This document shows positions 50,433 through 57,828 of a DNA stretch of 64,000 nt, piece after piece. Location of the stretch: assembly GCA_014649555.1 (NCBI GenBank), contig BMTG01000009.1, positions 124,001 to 188,000 of the forward strand, written 5' to 3'. How positions within the stretch are numbered: the stretch's first letter is position 1; each line of letters starts with the position of its first letter. Under the pieces are notes generated by a model. The model had not been told where the DNA came from. It did not search any database and saw nothing but the letters and a program-made list of their open reading frames with translations. The stretch is from Streptomyces globisporus. Lineage in GTDB: Bacteria > Actinomycetota > Actinomycetes > Streptomycetales > Streptomycetaceae. The translations under genes and the position numbers were made by a program.

Positions 50433-51779
50433 ATGCGTACGCCCCGCCCCCGCGTCCCCGAGCCCGTGACCGTTCTTGATCTCTTTTCGGGGTGCGGGGG
50501 CTTCACCCAGGGGTTCCACGAGTTCCGCCCGGAGGGTGCGCCGGGGGACACCGGCCCGTACTTCCGCAGTGTGGCGGCCGTCGAACACGACGCTGCAGCC
50601 GCGGCAACCTACGCGGTCAACTTCGGAGCCGGCCGGCGACACAGGAACATCCCGGGCGCGCGGGTCCACCTCGGAAACATCGAGGATTGGACACCCGCAG
50701 CAGACGAACGAGATGCGGATGTCGTCGTCGGGGGGCCGCCATGCCAGGGCTTCTCCGCCCTCAACCGGAACAAGAAGGGCACAGAACGCAATCGGCTTTG
50801 GGAAGAGTACGTCCGCGTGGTCGAGGAGATCAAACCGAAGATCTTCGTCATTGAGAACGTGGACAGGTTCCTGAAGTCCGACGAGTTTCAGAATCTCCTC
50901 AAAGAAGTAGGCGCCGGAGGCCGTTTGGCCGAGTATCGCTTGGTGGACCCGCCGGGTCACGTTCCGTCCGACTCCGAGGAACGCAAGATCAAGCGGTACC
51001 TTTTGAACGCCGCCGACTACGAAGCGGTACAGGCTCGACGGCGCGCCATCGTCATCGGCGTACGAAAGGACGTCGAAAACGGCCGCACGATGGCTTACCC
51101 CGAACCGACCCGCACCCGACCGCCCCGTCACGCAACGCCACAGACGCTGGACGGGCTCGGGAAGGCGCTGCCCTACTGGCGTGCGGTGGACGAGGTTTTC
51201 GACGAAACCCGTCAGTGGGAACCCCTGGGCACAGAGCTTCCTGATCTCAAGGCCTATATCGAGGATGTGAGCACCCGCGTCCTGGGTGTCTTCACCACGC
51301 AGGACCTACATTTCGGCCGTAATCCGGAGGCACTGTCCCGCGCCCGATACCAGGCGATCCCGCCCGGGGGAAACAGGAAGAATCTGCGCGAAAAGTGGTA
51401 CACGACGGATGAGACGGGAAAAATTCGAATCTTCGATGAGGAGAAACCGCAGGGCGTGAAGACCACGGTCTTCTATCTGTCGACCCCGAGCTGGGACAAT
51501 CACAACTCGGGCTCCGGAGATGTGATGGGCCGACTGCGCCTGGGCGAACCGTCGGTCACCATCCGGACAGAGTTCTTCAAGCCGGAGAAGGGACGCTATC
51601 TTCACCCGACGGATGCGCGCCCCATCACCCATTACGAGGCAGCTCGCATTCAAGGTTTTCCCCGCGACTTCAAGTGGTGCGGTTCCAAGACTGACATTGC
51701 CCGCCAGATCGGCAATGCCGTGCCGGTCCCGCTGGGCAAAGCAATAGCATCCGCGATCCACTCCTTCCTGCGCGGCTGA
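50433..51779 (+). CDS. DNA (cytosine-5-)-methyltransferase
   Basis: 448 residues. ATG is 9 bases after the previous stop; the ribosome site is weak, so coupling is likely. All C5 MTase motifs are intact: I VLDLFSGCGGFTQGF, IV VVGGPPCQGFSALN (nucleophile Cys104), VI IFVIENVDRF, VIII EAVQARRRAIVIGV, and X IARQIGNAVPVPLGKA. A target-recognition region lies between VIII and X (about residues 240-390). It would methylate host DNA at a specific site to mark self, and Vsr would repair deamination at those sites. It is the last gene of the operon and converges on the XRE/TPR regulator after 56 bases. Confidence 0.93.
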   Translation: MRTPRPRVPEPVTVLDLFSGCGGFTQGFHEFRPEGAPGDTGPYFRSVAAVEHDAAAAATYAVNFGAGRRHRNIPGARVHLGNIEDWTPAADERDADVVVGGPPCQGFSALNRNKKGTERNRLWEEYVRVVEEIKPKIFVIENVDRFLKSDEFQNLLKEVGAGGRLAEYRLVDPPGHVPSDSEERKIKRYLLNAADYEAVQARRRAIVIGVRKDVENGRTMAYPEPTRTRPPRHATPQTLDGLGKALPYWRAVDEVFDETRQWEPLGTELPDLKAYIEDVSTRVLGVFTTQDLHFGRNPEALSRARYQAIPPGGNRKNLREKWYTTDETGKIRIFDEEKPQGVKTTVFYLSTPSWDNHNSGSGDVMGRLRLGEPSVTIRTEFFKPEKGRYLHPTDARPITHYEAARIQGFPRDFKWCGSKTDIARQIGNAVPVPLGKAIASAIHSFLRG

Positions 51780-51835
51780 TTCCGAACTCAGAGGCCGGCA
51801 AGGGAGAAGCGTCCCGCCTTCGGGGCCCTCACCGG

Positions 51836-53206
51836 CTACCCCTTCATCTCCGCCACCTGCCGTGACCGCTCCTGCAGTTCACGCGCCGCCCGGAGCTTGC
51901 CGTACGGCGCGATGCGCTTGCGCATGGTCGCGAAGTGCTCGTCGCCGCGTGCGGAGGACAGGCCCACGTAGTCGTCGAGGAAGGTGCCCCACGTGGTGCA
52001 GGCCTCCTCGATGTGGCCGAACTCGAACTGCCGTTGGGCCATGACCGCGTTGGCGTGGAGTCGCCCCTGCCTCTCCTGCTTGGGCTGCACGCGAAGCGAG
52101 GTCTTCAGGGCCGCGATGGAACCCGGCAGGTCGCGTGTCTCGTAGAGCACGTGGGCCACGTGGAACTGGTAGGCGGCCTGGTCGTAGCCGCCGATCGACT
52201 CCCGCCTCGAATCGGCCCGGGAGAGCGCCATTTCGGCCTCGCGTAGCCGCTCGAAGGCCCGGCGGCGGTCTCCGACCATCGAGGAGGCGTGGGCCTGCTG
52301 CCCGCGGAGGAAGGCCACCAGGCGCGGGCCGGCGTCGGGTGCCGCCTCGGCCGCCGAGTCGGCGAGCTCCAGGGCTTTGTGGCCGTACCGCAGGTTGGAG
52401 GCCTGGAGGCTCATGCCGCGCAGCGTGCGGCAGTACGTCACGTGGTCGGACGCTTCCTGGGCGAGGCGCAACGCCTTCACGTAGTACTGCTGGCCGAGGC
52501 CGTGCGCCCGTTCGTACATGGCCATCCAGCCGGTGAGGTAGGTCAGGTCGGACGCGGCGGAGAGCATGTCGCGTCGCACCGGTCCCGTCGCTGAAGCGCG
52601 CAGGTACGGCGCGACGGTGTTGACGAGGAACGCGGCGGCCATGGGGCGAGCGTGTCCGGCGCCGAGCTCGTCCAGGATGTCCGCGATGCGGTCCGTCATC
52701 GTGCGGACGGTCGCCACCTCAGCCGCACCGATGCGGCCGGTCGGCCGAACCGCACGTTCCCGTTCATCGGCGTAGGCCTCACCTGCGAAGAGGGGGACGG
52801 TGAGGGCAGCGGAGTACAGGCCTGCTGCGAGCACTCCGCGCCGCGAAGGGTCCATGTCAGCCCTTCCGAGGTCCAAGAGGGAGTCTGTGGTGTCCGTGGA
52901 ATCCGCTGACTGCCCCGCCTTCGGCGAGCGCAGGCCCGCTTCGGCGTAGGTCACCGGACGGCCGAGCTTTCGTTCGAGCACTTCGACGATCACCGGCCGG
53001 ACCTGTGCTCGCGGCTGCGTGCCGCTCAGCCAGTGCGAAACGGCGGACTGGTCGTACTTCAACGTCATGCCCGCTTCGGCAGCCGTGCGATTCACGGCGT
53101 TCGCGAGCTGCGTCCTGGACCATCCGGCCTGTTCAAGAAGGTTCTCAAGACCTGAGTTGCGGTTGCTCCCAGGTGCCACGGGCACACCAACTCCCCGGAA
53201 ATTCAT
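51836..53206 (-). CDS. XRE-family regulator with C-terminal TPR-like repeats
   Basis: 456 residues from ATG at 53206 (MNFRGVGVPV); GTG at 53215 is an alternative. The N-terminal HTH reads LENLLEQAGWSRTQLANAVNRTAAEAGMTLKYDQSAVSHWLSGTQPR. A short hydrophobic segment (RRGVLAAGLYSAALTVPLFAGEAYA) follows, looking like a vestigial Tat/Sec signal. About 300 residues of helical TPR-like repeats then run to the C-terminus (AFERLREAEMALSRADS; RLHANAVMAQRQFEFGHIEEACTTW). This architecture is common among Streptomyces orphan regulators. It is convergent with the methylase and divergent from the small gene at 53311. Its target is unknown; the divergent cassette is the first guess. Confidence 0.82.
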   Translation of the reverse strand: MNFRGVGVPVAPGSNRNSGLENLLEQAGWSRTQLANAVNRTAAEAGMTLKYDQSAVSHWLSGTQPRAQVRPVIVEVLERKLGRPVTYAEAGLRSPKAGQSADSTDTTDSLLDLGRADMDPSRRGVLAAGLYSAALTVPLFAGEAYADERERAVRPTGRIGAAEVATVRTMTDRIADILDELGAGHARPMAAAFLVNTVAPYLRASATGPVRRDMLSAASDLTYLTGWMAMYERAHGLGQQYYVKALRLAQEASDHVTYCRTLRGMSLQASNLRYGHKALELADSAAEAAPDAGPRLVAFLRGQQAHASSMVGDRRRAFERLREAEMALSRADSRRESIGGYDQAAYQFHVAHVLYETRDLPGSIAALKTSLRVQPKQERQGRLHANAVMAQRQFEFGHIEEACTTWGTFLDDYVGLSSARGDEHFATMRKRIAPYGKLRAARELQERSRQVAEMKG

Positions 53207-53310
53207 GGCTTTCACGGTTACGTCTGTCTCCAACGGTACCGGGATGAGCACGGCGCGCAGTTATCTCTACACAGAACGCGATCAAAAGCGGCCATGAGCG
53301 GAGATGCCTG

Positions 53311-53733
53311 GTGACCGACGTAGTGAAGACAAGCAGCGCCTCCGGTGCAGGCCGCCCGAGTGCGGTGGCGGACGTGGAACAGGAGGTTCGGCGCGTGCTC
53401 GCCTTTCGGCTCGGTACGACCACGCGCGCGGAGCTCGACAGCGCGGTGGTCTCCCTCCGTGGACGGGTGGGCGCACTCGTAGGCAATCCGCCGGCCGGAG
53501 CGGAGGGGATGAGCGGGGCCGACCGCGGCTTCCTCCTGGAGGTCACTCACCTCCTCGACAACCCTCCCGCCCCGGAGGCGCTGTCGCACGAGGTCTACTC
53601 CCACGTGCGAGCACTGGCCCGGATGCTGCGCAAGCTCGGCGCCACGAACAGGGGCGGAGGCGTGGGGCCTTCGGGCTCACCACGGCTCCCTCTTCCCGTA
53701 CGGCCGGTTCCCGGTCGAGGCGCGAGGCGATGA
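53311..53733 (+). CDS. Small hypothetical regulatory-neighbour protein
   Basis: 140 residues. GTG at 53311 has GGAG 7-8 bases upstream. The middle is helical (VADVEQEVRRVLAFRLGTTTRAELDSAVVSLRGRVGALVGN; EVTHLLDNPPAPEALSHEVYSHVRALARMLRKLGA), and the C-terminus is basic and low-complexity. It resembles small proteins (DUF6415-like) that accompany XRE regulators in Streptomyces, but the assignment is weak. It is divergent from the XRE/TPR regulator and overlaps a tiny membrane peptide gene by 4 bases. Confidence 0.6.
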   Translation: MTDVVKTSSASGAGRPSAVADVEQEVRRVLAFRLGTTTRAELDSAVVSLRGRVGALVGNPPAGAEGMSGADRGFLLEVTHLLDNPPAPEALSHEVYSHVRALARMLRKLGATNRGGGVGPSGSPRLPLPVRPVPGRGARR

Positions 53734-53819
53734 GCGAGCGGGCCCGGCAGATCGCGTACGTCGTCTGCCTTGCCGCCATCGGCTCGTCGATCGTGGCGGC
53801 GGTGTGGTCAGGCAAGTAG
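53730..53819 (+). CDS. 29-residue single-span membrane peptide
   Basis: ATG at 53730 overlaps the stop of the preceding gene (ATGA), indicating coupling. The peptide has a short charged start (MSERARQ), one hydrophobic helix (IAYVVCLAAIGSSIVAAVW) and ends SGK before TAG at 53817-53819. It could be a regulatory or toxin-like membrane peptide. It may also be a chance frame, although coupling and composition argue for it. Confidence 0.5.
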   Translation: MSERARQIAYVVCLAAIGSSIVAAVWSGK

Positions 53820-53986
53820 CCGGGGGCGCACCTCTGCGGCTCGCAACACCCCTGATCGGCCCACACGGTCACCCCACAGACCCCCGCCCGGCTGTCTCCA
53901 TGGACGGTCGGCAGCCGGGCGGGTGCAGGAGCACGACGGTGCGGAGACCGAATCTCCGCGACATCAGCACCCGAAGGGACTCTCCC

Positions 53987-54229
53987 ATGAACGGGAACCT
54001 CTACGCCCTGTCGGCCCCCACGGCCGACGCCTTCGCCGACTTCTGCGGCGGCAACGCGGGCGGCCCCCACGAGACCTGCGTGAGCCTCGCCGCACTCCCC
54101 GGCACGGATGCCTCCTTTGTCATCCGCGACAGCAAGCCCGAGGGCGCGGGCAAGGAGCTGCGCTTCACCGGGAGCGAGCTCGACGACTTCGCCACCGGGT
54201 GGGTCAGGACCCGGGGCCTGACGCTCTAG
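53987..54229 (+). CDS. DUF397-like regulatory partner protein
   Basis: 80 residues. ATG at 53987 has AAGGGA about 7 bases upstream. The DUF397 pattern is visible: ETCVSLAALPGTDASFVIRDSKPEGAGKELRFTGSELDDFATGW. DUF397 proteins in streptomycetes pair with XRE/WhiJ-type regulators and modulate development. The XRE/TPR gene at 51836 and the HTH gene at 55613 are the nearest regulators. The frame is open upstream to 53804 but lacks coding features there. Confidence 0.75.
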   Translation: MNGNLYALSAPTADAFADFCGGNAGGPHETCVSLAALPGTDASFVIRDSKPEGAGKELRFTGSELDDFATGWVRTRGLTL

Positions 54230-54319
54230 TCTGGCTCCCTTCCTGAGCACGAAGCACCACGTAAAGGGCCGGACCGGACATGCTCCGGGCCGGCCCGTCT
54301 CCCCTAGCGAAGGGCGCAG

Positions 54320-54769
54320 ATGACCTGGTCAGGGCACTGGCACGGATACGGTCCGTGGACCGGCAGCAGGGACGCGTACGGCCAGGAGGCCCTACGCCGT
54401 CCGGGTGCGGAACCGAACTCCGAACAGACCCGCGCGTTCGTCGCCTCGACTCTGCCGCCCCTCATGACCGGTCACTGGCTCCTGCGGCAGAACCAGACCG
54501 CGGTGGAGCGCACCTGGACCCGTGTGGTGGGCGCCGTCACCTGGCTGCAGAGCACGTACGAGGCGAATCCGCCCGCCGACAGGGACGACGGCGGGCGCGC
54601 TCACATCACCCTCGAACAGAAGATCGCGTACGCGATGGACGCTCTCCCCCGAGGCGTCGACGTCTGCTGGGTCCACTACACGAAGTCCCAGAGCCTGATC
54701 TCCTTCTCGGTGGTCTGCTGCCTCAACCACCACCATCCCGGCCTTCCCTGCCCCCTCCCGCCCGCCTGA
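54320..54769 (+). CDS. Hypothetical protein
   Basis: 149 residues from ATG at 54320 with AAGGG about 5 bases upstream. Not recognised. It is rich in Trp/His (MTWSGHWHGYGPW; TGHWLLRQNQTAVERTWTRVVGAVTWLQSTYEA) and ends LNHHHPGLPCPLPPA. No signal peptide or span is clear. It is convergent with the DUF4253 gene after 16 bases. Confidence 0.55.
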   Translation: MTWSGHWHGYGPWTGSRDAYGQEALRRPGAEPNSEQTRAFVASTLPPLMTGHWLLRQNQTAVERTWTRVVGAVTWLQSTYEANPPADRDDGGRAHITLEQKIAYAMDALPRGVDVCWVHYTKSQSLISFSVVCCLNHHHPGLPCPLPPA

Positions 54770-54785
54770 TCCCTGAAGATCACCC

Positions 54786-55514
54786 TCAATCCCACCAGAG
54801 CCGCCACTCGCGAAGCCGCATGAGCTCTTCGTGGTACATGGACCAGTCCAGGTCCGGGTCCTCGTGGAAGACGTCCGGGCAGGCGAGGTAGTGCTCCGCG
54901 GCGAGGACACGGGCCTGGCGGACCTCCGTCGGCGGTGCGGCAACCGAGAGGAACAGGCTTCCGTGCCCAAGGCCCACGACACGGACACCGAACCTGTGCT
55001 CCCAGGAGCGCAGCACCGCCGAAAGCTCCTGCGCGGTCATGTGATTCGCCATGCCGCGCCAGTTGAGGGCAGCGGGTGCATCAGCCCCCCGCGCGACCTC
55101 GACGAGCGCGAGACACCTGGCTCGGCCTTCGCGGGCGACAGCGGTCGCCGCTGCCCCCGCGCACCCGTCAGCGTCCGCCACCACCCCGGCAGGCGTCGCG
55201 AGGCCGGGCCACTCCTTGAAAGGCGGCCAGGAGTCGTCCGTCCACTCGCTCCGGAAGTACGCGTCGGCATCAGCGTCAACCCCGTAGCCACCACCCACCG
55301 GATCGAAGGAGCCGTCGGGGTATTCGAGCAACAGCGGGTACAGGCCTGTCTCCCGACGACGTGCGTGCAACCGCCTCCACCAGTCGGCCGCGTCCGTGAC
55401 CGGGCCGTCGCTCATCCACGCCACCGGATGCGGATGACGGCACGGACCTATCAGACTGCCAGGTGGCAAGTCGTCCAGCAGCTGTCTGAGAACTTCGCTC
55501 AAGGGCTCGGGCAC
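54786..55514 (-). CDS. DUF4253-like protein
   Basis: 242 residues from GTG at 55514. The C-terminal half matches the DUF4253 pattern: VLRSWEHRFGVRVVGLGHGSLFLSVAAPPTEVRQARVLAAEHYLACPDVF. The N-terminal part (SLIGPCRHPHPVAWMSDGP; WWRRLHARRRETGLYPLLLEYPD) is also family-like. The function is unknown. Such genes are common singletons in accessory regions. No ribosome site is obvious. Confidence 0.72.
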   Translation of the reverse strand: MPEPLSEVLRQLLDDLPPGSLIGPCRHPHPVAWMSDGPVTDAADWWRRLHARRRETGLYPLLLEYPDGSFDPVGGGYGVDADADAYFRSEWTDDSWPPFKEWPGLATPAGVVADADGCAGAAATAVAREGRARCLALVEVARGADAPAALNWRGMANHMTAQELSAVLRSWEHRFGVRVVGLGHGSLFLSVAAPPTEVRQARVLAAEHYLACPDVFHEDPDLDWSMYHEELMRLREWRLWWD

Positions 55515-55612
55515 AGTCGGAATCTACGCGGCACCTCAGGGCGACACAGCGCGGGGAACAGACCACTCGCGGGGGCAAGCAAGGTCGGCGATGGCGAGTC
55601 CGCGGGTACGTA

Positions 55613-55870
55613 TCATTCGCCCGGGGCACCCACGGCCTCGTCGGCGCTCACCTCGTCCTCGGCGCCATCCGCCTCCCAGCGGAGCAAGTCCCCCGGCTGG
55701 CACGCCAGCACTTCGCAGAGTGCGGCCAGCGTCGAGAAGCGCACCGCCTTCCCGCGGCCGTTCTTGAGTACCGCCAGGTTGGCCGGGGTGATCCCCACCC
55801 GGTCCGCGAGTTCGCCCACGGACATCTTCCGCCGGGCCAGCATGACGTCGATGTCGACGACGATCGGCAT
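55613..55870 (-). CDS. Small Cro/XRE HTH regulator (YozG-like)
   Basis: 85 residues. ATG shares a base with the stop of the upstream gene (TGATG). The single HTH is MPIVVDIDVMLARRKMSVGELADRVGITPANLAVLKNGRGKAVRFSTLAALCEVLACQPGDLL. YozG-type HTH proteins are encoded directly after DUF2975 membrane proteins; the upstream gene looks like a shortened member. A dyad operator lies in front of the pair, suggesting autoregulation. Confidence 0.85.
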   Translation of the reverse strand: MPIVVDIDVMLARRKMSVGELADRVGITPANLAVLKNGRGKAVRFSTLAALCEVLACQPGDLLRWEADGAEDEVSADEAVGAPGE

Positions 55871-56088
55871 CAGATCACCTCGTCCAACTCGGCCTGCATC
55901 TGCGCCGCTTCGACGTCACGGGCGACGGCCCGGGCGAGCAGCATCCGCAGCGGGGTCAGTGGGAGCGAACCGTCCTCCGGGTCATTCCCGCTGATCAGCG
56001 CCCACAGCATCAACGCCTGTACGAACACGGTGCCGACGAGCACCACCATGAGCACGGCGCGCAGCGCCCACACGGTCAGCTTTCCCAT
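55870..56088 (-). CDS. Shortened DUF2975-like membrane protein
   Basis: 72 residues from ATG at 56088 with AGGGG 6-7 bases upstream. It keeps the typical start of the family (MGKLTVWALRAVLMVVLVGTVFVQALMLWALI) and the typical end (ARAVARDVEAAQMQAELDEVI). The usual family length is about 150-180 residues with four spans. Here only one span remains, so the central part seems removed in frame. The coupling to the HTH gene is retained. Confidence 0.65.
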   Translation of the reverse strand: MGKLTVWALRAVLMVVLVGTVFVQALMLWALISGNDPEDGSLPLTPLRMLLARAVARDVEAAQMQAELDEVI

Positions 56089-56394
56089 GACCCACCCCTC
56101 TCCCATCGACCCACGATGGGAATCTATCGAATTTCGATAGACCGGGCAACGGTGGGCCCTGAGGGTGGGCGACGGTTCCGCACCTTGACCGGGGCCCGAC
56201 GCCCCTCCTGCGATATGGCGCGATGCGATGGTTCCGATGTCGCCAAAGCAGATCTTGCTCAACCACGAATCGGGCGCCGCGCGACCCCGCCAGAGTCTTG
56301 CGCCGGTGTCGCCGCAGCCTCCTCAGAACCGGCCGACCTTCCCGTAGTCCAGGAACGGTTCTTACCTTCGCCCTGCCTCCATGTCGGCTGAGCC
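56089..56394. other. 306-base intergenic region of the DUF2975/HTH pair
   Basis: It holds the promoter region of the HTH operon, with the dyad at 56124-56140, and the 3' flank of a lipoprotein gene. No gene or terminator was recognised in the rest. Confidence 0.5.
56124..56140. promoter_or_regulatory. Palindromic operator before the DUF2975/HTH operon
   Basis: CTATCGA-att-TCGATAG is a perfect 7-base dyad, 36 bases upstream of the membrane-protein ATG. It is the likely binding site of the small HTH regulator. Confidence 0.6.
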
Positions 56395-56901
56395 TCAGGA
56401 CGCGGGTCCAGACTCAGGACGGAAGCACGCTGATTGAACGGTGACTTCGAGTTGGGCCGGATCATCGCTCCGCCTGTCATGAAAGCGAGCGTCGACGGAA
56501 AATTTCCCATCGGCCGAGTCGGCGACAATCTGCGGACTTTTCGCCTGACTATCGTCCGGGCCATCCTTTATAATAATCCACCCTCTCGTCGACAGCTGGC
56601 TTCGCAATCTGTCCATTGCCTCTCCCAGATCCTTGGCAGGAGGCCCATATACCCCCCAGGGGTGGCGCGCCCGATAAGCGCCATCCCCACATGGAGAGAT
56701 CATGGCGCCCGCTTCGGTCATCTTCGCCTTCAACGAAAGAATCTCCAGGATCGAGCTCGAAACCTTCTCGACCTCATCCTGCATCTCGGAACTGGCACGC
56801 ACCGGGGTATCGACACCATCCTCATCCGTCCCAGAACAGCCCGAAAGGATCGAGCAAAGGAGGATTGCGCTGACTGCCGCCTTGCATGCCTTGTTATTCA
56901 T
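56395..56901 (-). CDS. Lipoprotein, paralogue 2 of the hydrolase cassette
   Basis: 168 residues from ATG at 56901 (GTG at 56916 possible). A lipoprotein signal (ACKAAVSAILLCSILSGCSG) leads to a 140-residue domain: EKVSSSILEILSLKAKMTEAGAMISPCGD, RHPWGVYGPPAKDLGEAMDRLRSQLSTRGW and a C-terminal strand ending VTVQSACFRPE. It is clearly homologous to the lipoprotein at 57194-57727 (shared KVSS, CG(E/D), HPW, LG-AM--L---L--RGW, GPD-S and a C-terminal Cys). The family is unnamed to me. Two surface lipoproteins behind a hydrolase/ESX-like pair suggest an immunity or inhibitor role. Confidence 0.72.
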   Translation of the reverse strand: MNNKACKAAVSAILLCSILSGCSGTDEDGVDTPVRASSEMQDEVEKVSSSILEILSLKAKMTEAGAMISPCGDGAYRARHPWGVYGPPAKDLGEAMDRLRSQLSTRGWIIIKDGPDDSQAKSPQIVADSADGKFSVDARFHDRRSDDPAQLEVTVQSACFRPESGPAS

Positions 56902-57193
56902 GCTGGACCCGCTCACACTTTCCCGTAATCACGGCGGCTCGATTTCTGAGAGCAATTGACTCCGAATCACAGAACCCACCGTGGTCACGCGATTCGTTTC
57001 CCTGACCGACCCGATGCCGGATTGGGCGGCAACGCCCACATCCGTGGTTCCATAGCAGGGCCGCGTCCAGCGAGTGCGGGAAGGATTGTCGCGCCGAGGA
57101 TCGGACCTTCGGGGTTCACACTCCTCATCCCCCTTCACATTCGCCCTTCGCGACCACCTGTCGATTCCACGGCACAGCCGGGCCCGATATCCC

Positions 57194-57727
57194 TCAGAAC
57201 CGGTCGACCTTCTCGCCATCCGGGACCTGGTAGCAGCCGGACACAACCATCAGGCTCAACTTCGGCGGGTTTCGCTTGGCATAGTGCCAAATCTTGACGC
57301 TGTGCTTCTTCTCATCATTATCCGCAGTGAGCCTGACATTCTTGTTCTTACTGTTGTCGGGCCCGTACTCAACGACCTTCCAACCGCGCTTCGGGAGTTC
57401 CTCCTTGAGCTGCTCCATCACAGCACCGAGCTTTTCTGGCGATTCCGGGGTGAAGCTCCAGGGGTGAAAAATTTGGAAATATTTCTCCGGATCCCTTTCT
57501 CCACATTCCGCGACACCGGCTCCACTATTGGACGCCTCCCCCTTGATGCCGATCAGGTCGTAGAGTTCACTGGAGACCTTCTTCACCGTTCGGGCGGCTT
57601 CTTTCGACGTACTGGTACCTGCGGAGGGGAGAGATCCAGAATCCTTGGCATCGGTCATGCTGCATCCAGTGAGAGTGGTAAGGGTGACGAATACGAGGAG
57701 CGCCTGCGCGCCCAGTACCTTCTTCAC
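57194..57727 (-). CDS. Lipoprotein, paralogue 1 of the hydrolase cassette
   Basis: 177 residues from GTG at 57727 (VKKVLGAQALLV), chosen for the signal peptide; no clear ribosome site. The lipobox is LTTLTGCS. The domain repeats the pattern of its downstream paralogue: KKVSSELYDLIGIKGEASNSGAGVAECGE, IFHPWSFTPESPEKLGAVMEQLKEELPKRGWKVVEYGPDNS and LMVVSGCYQVP. It lies 101 bases after the hydrolase gene on the same strand and is probably in the same transcript. It would sit on the outer face of the membrane. Confidence 0.73.
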   Translation of the reverse strand: MKKVLGAQALLVFVTLTTLTGCSMTDAKDSGSLPSAGTSTSKEAARTVKKVSSELYDLIGIKGEASNSGAGVAECGERDPEKYFQIFHPWSFTPESPEKLGAVMEQLKEELPKRGWKVVEYGPDNSKNKNVRLTADNDEKKHSVKIWHYAKRNPPKLSLMVVSGCYQVPDGEKVDRF

Positions 57728-57828
57728 GTTAAGGGCCTCGGTCGGTCGGACTGGGAACACCAGTCGGTCAGTTCGGTCGGGGACAGCGAATCAACAGTTC
57801 CTTGATCATCCGACTCTCGTGCACGCCT

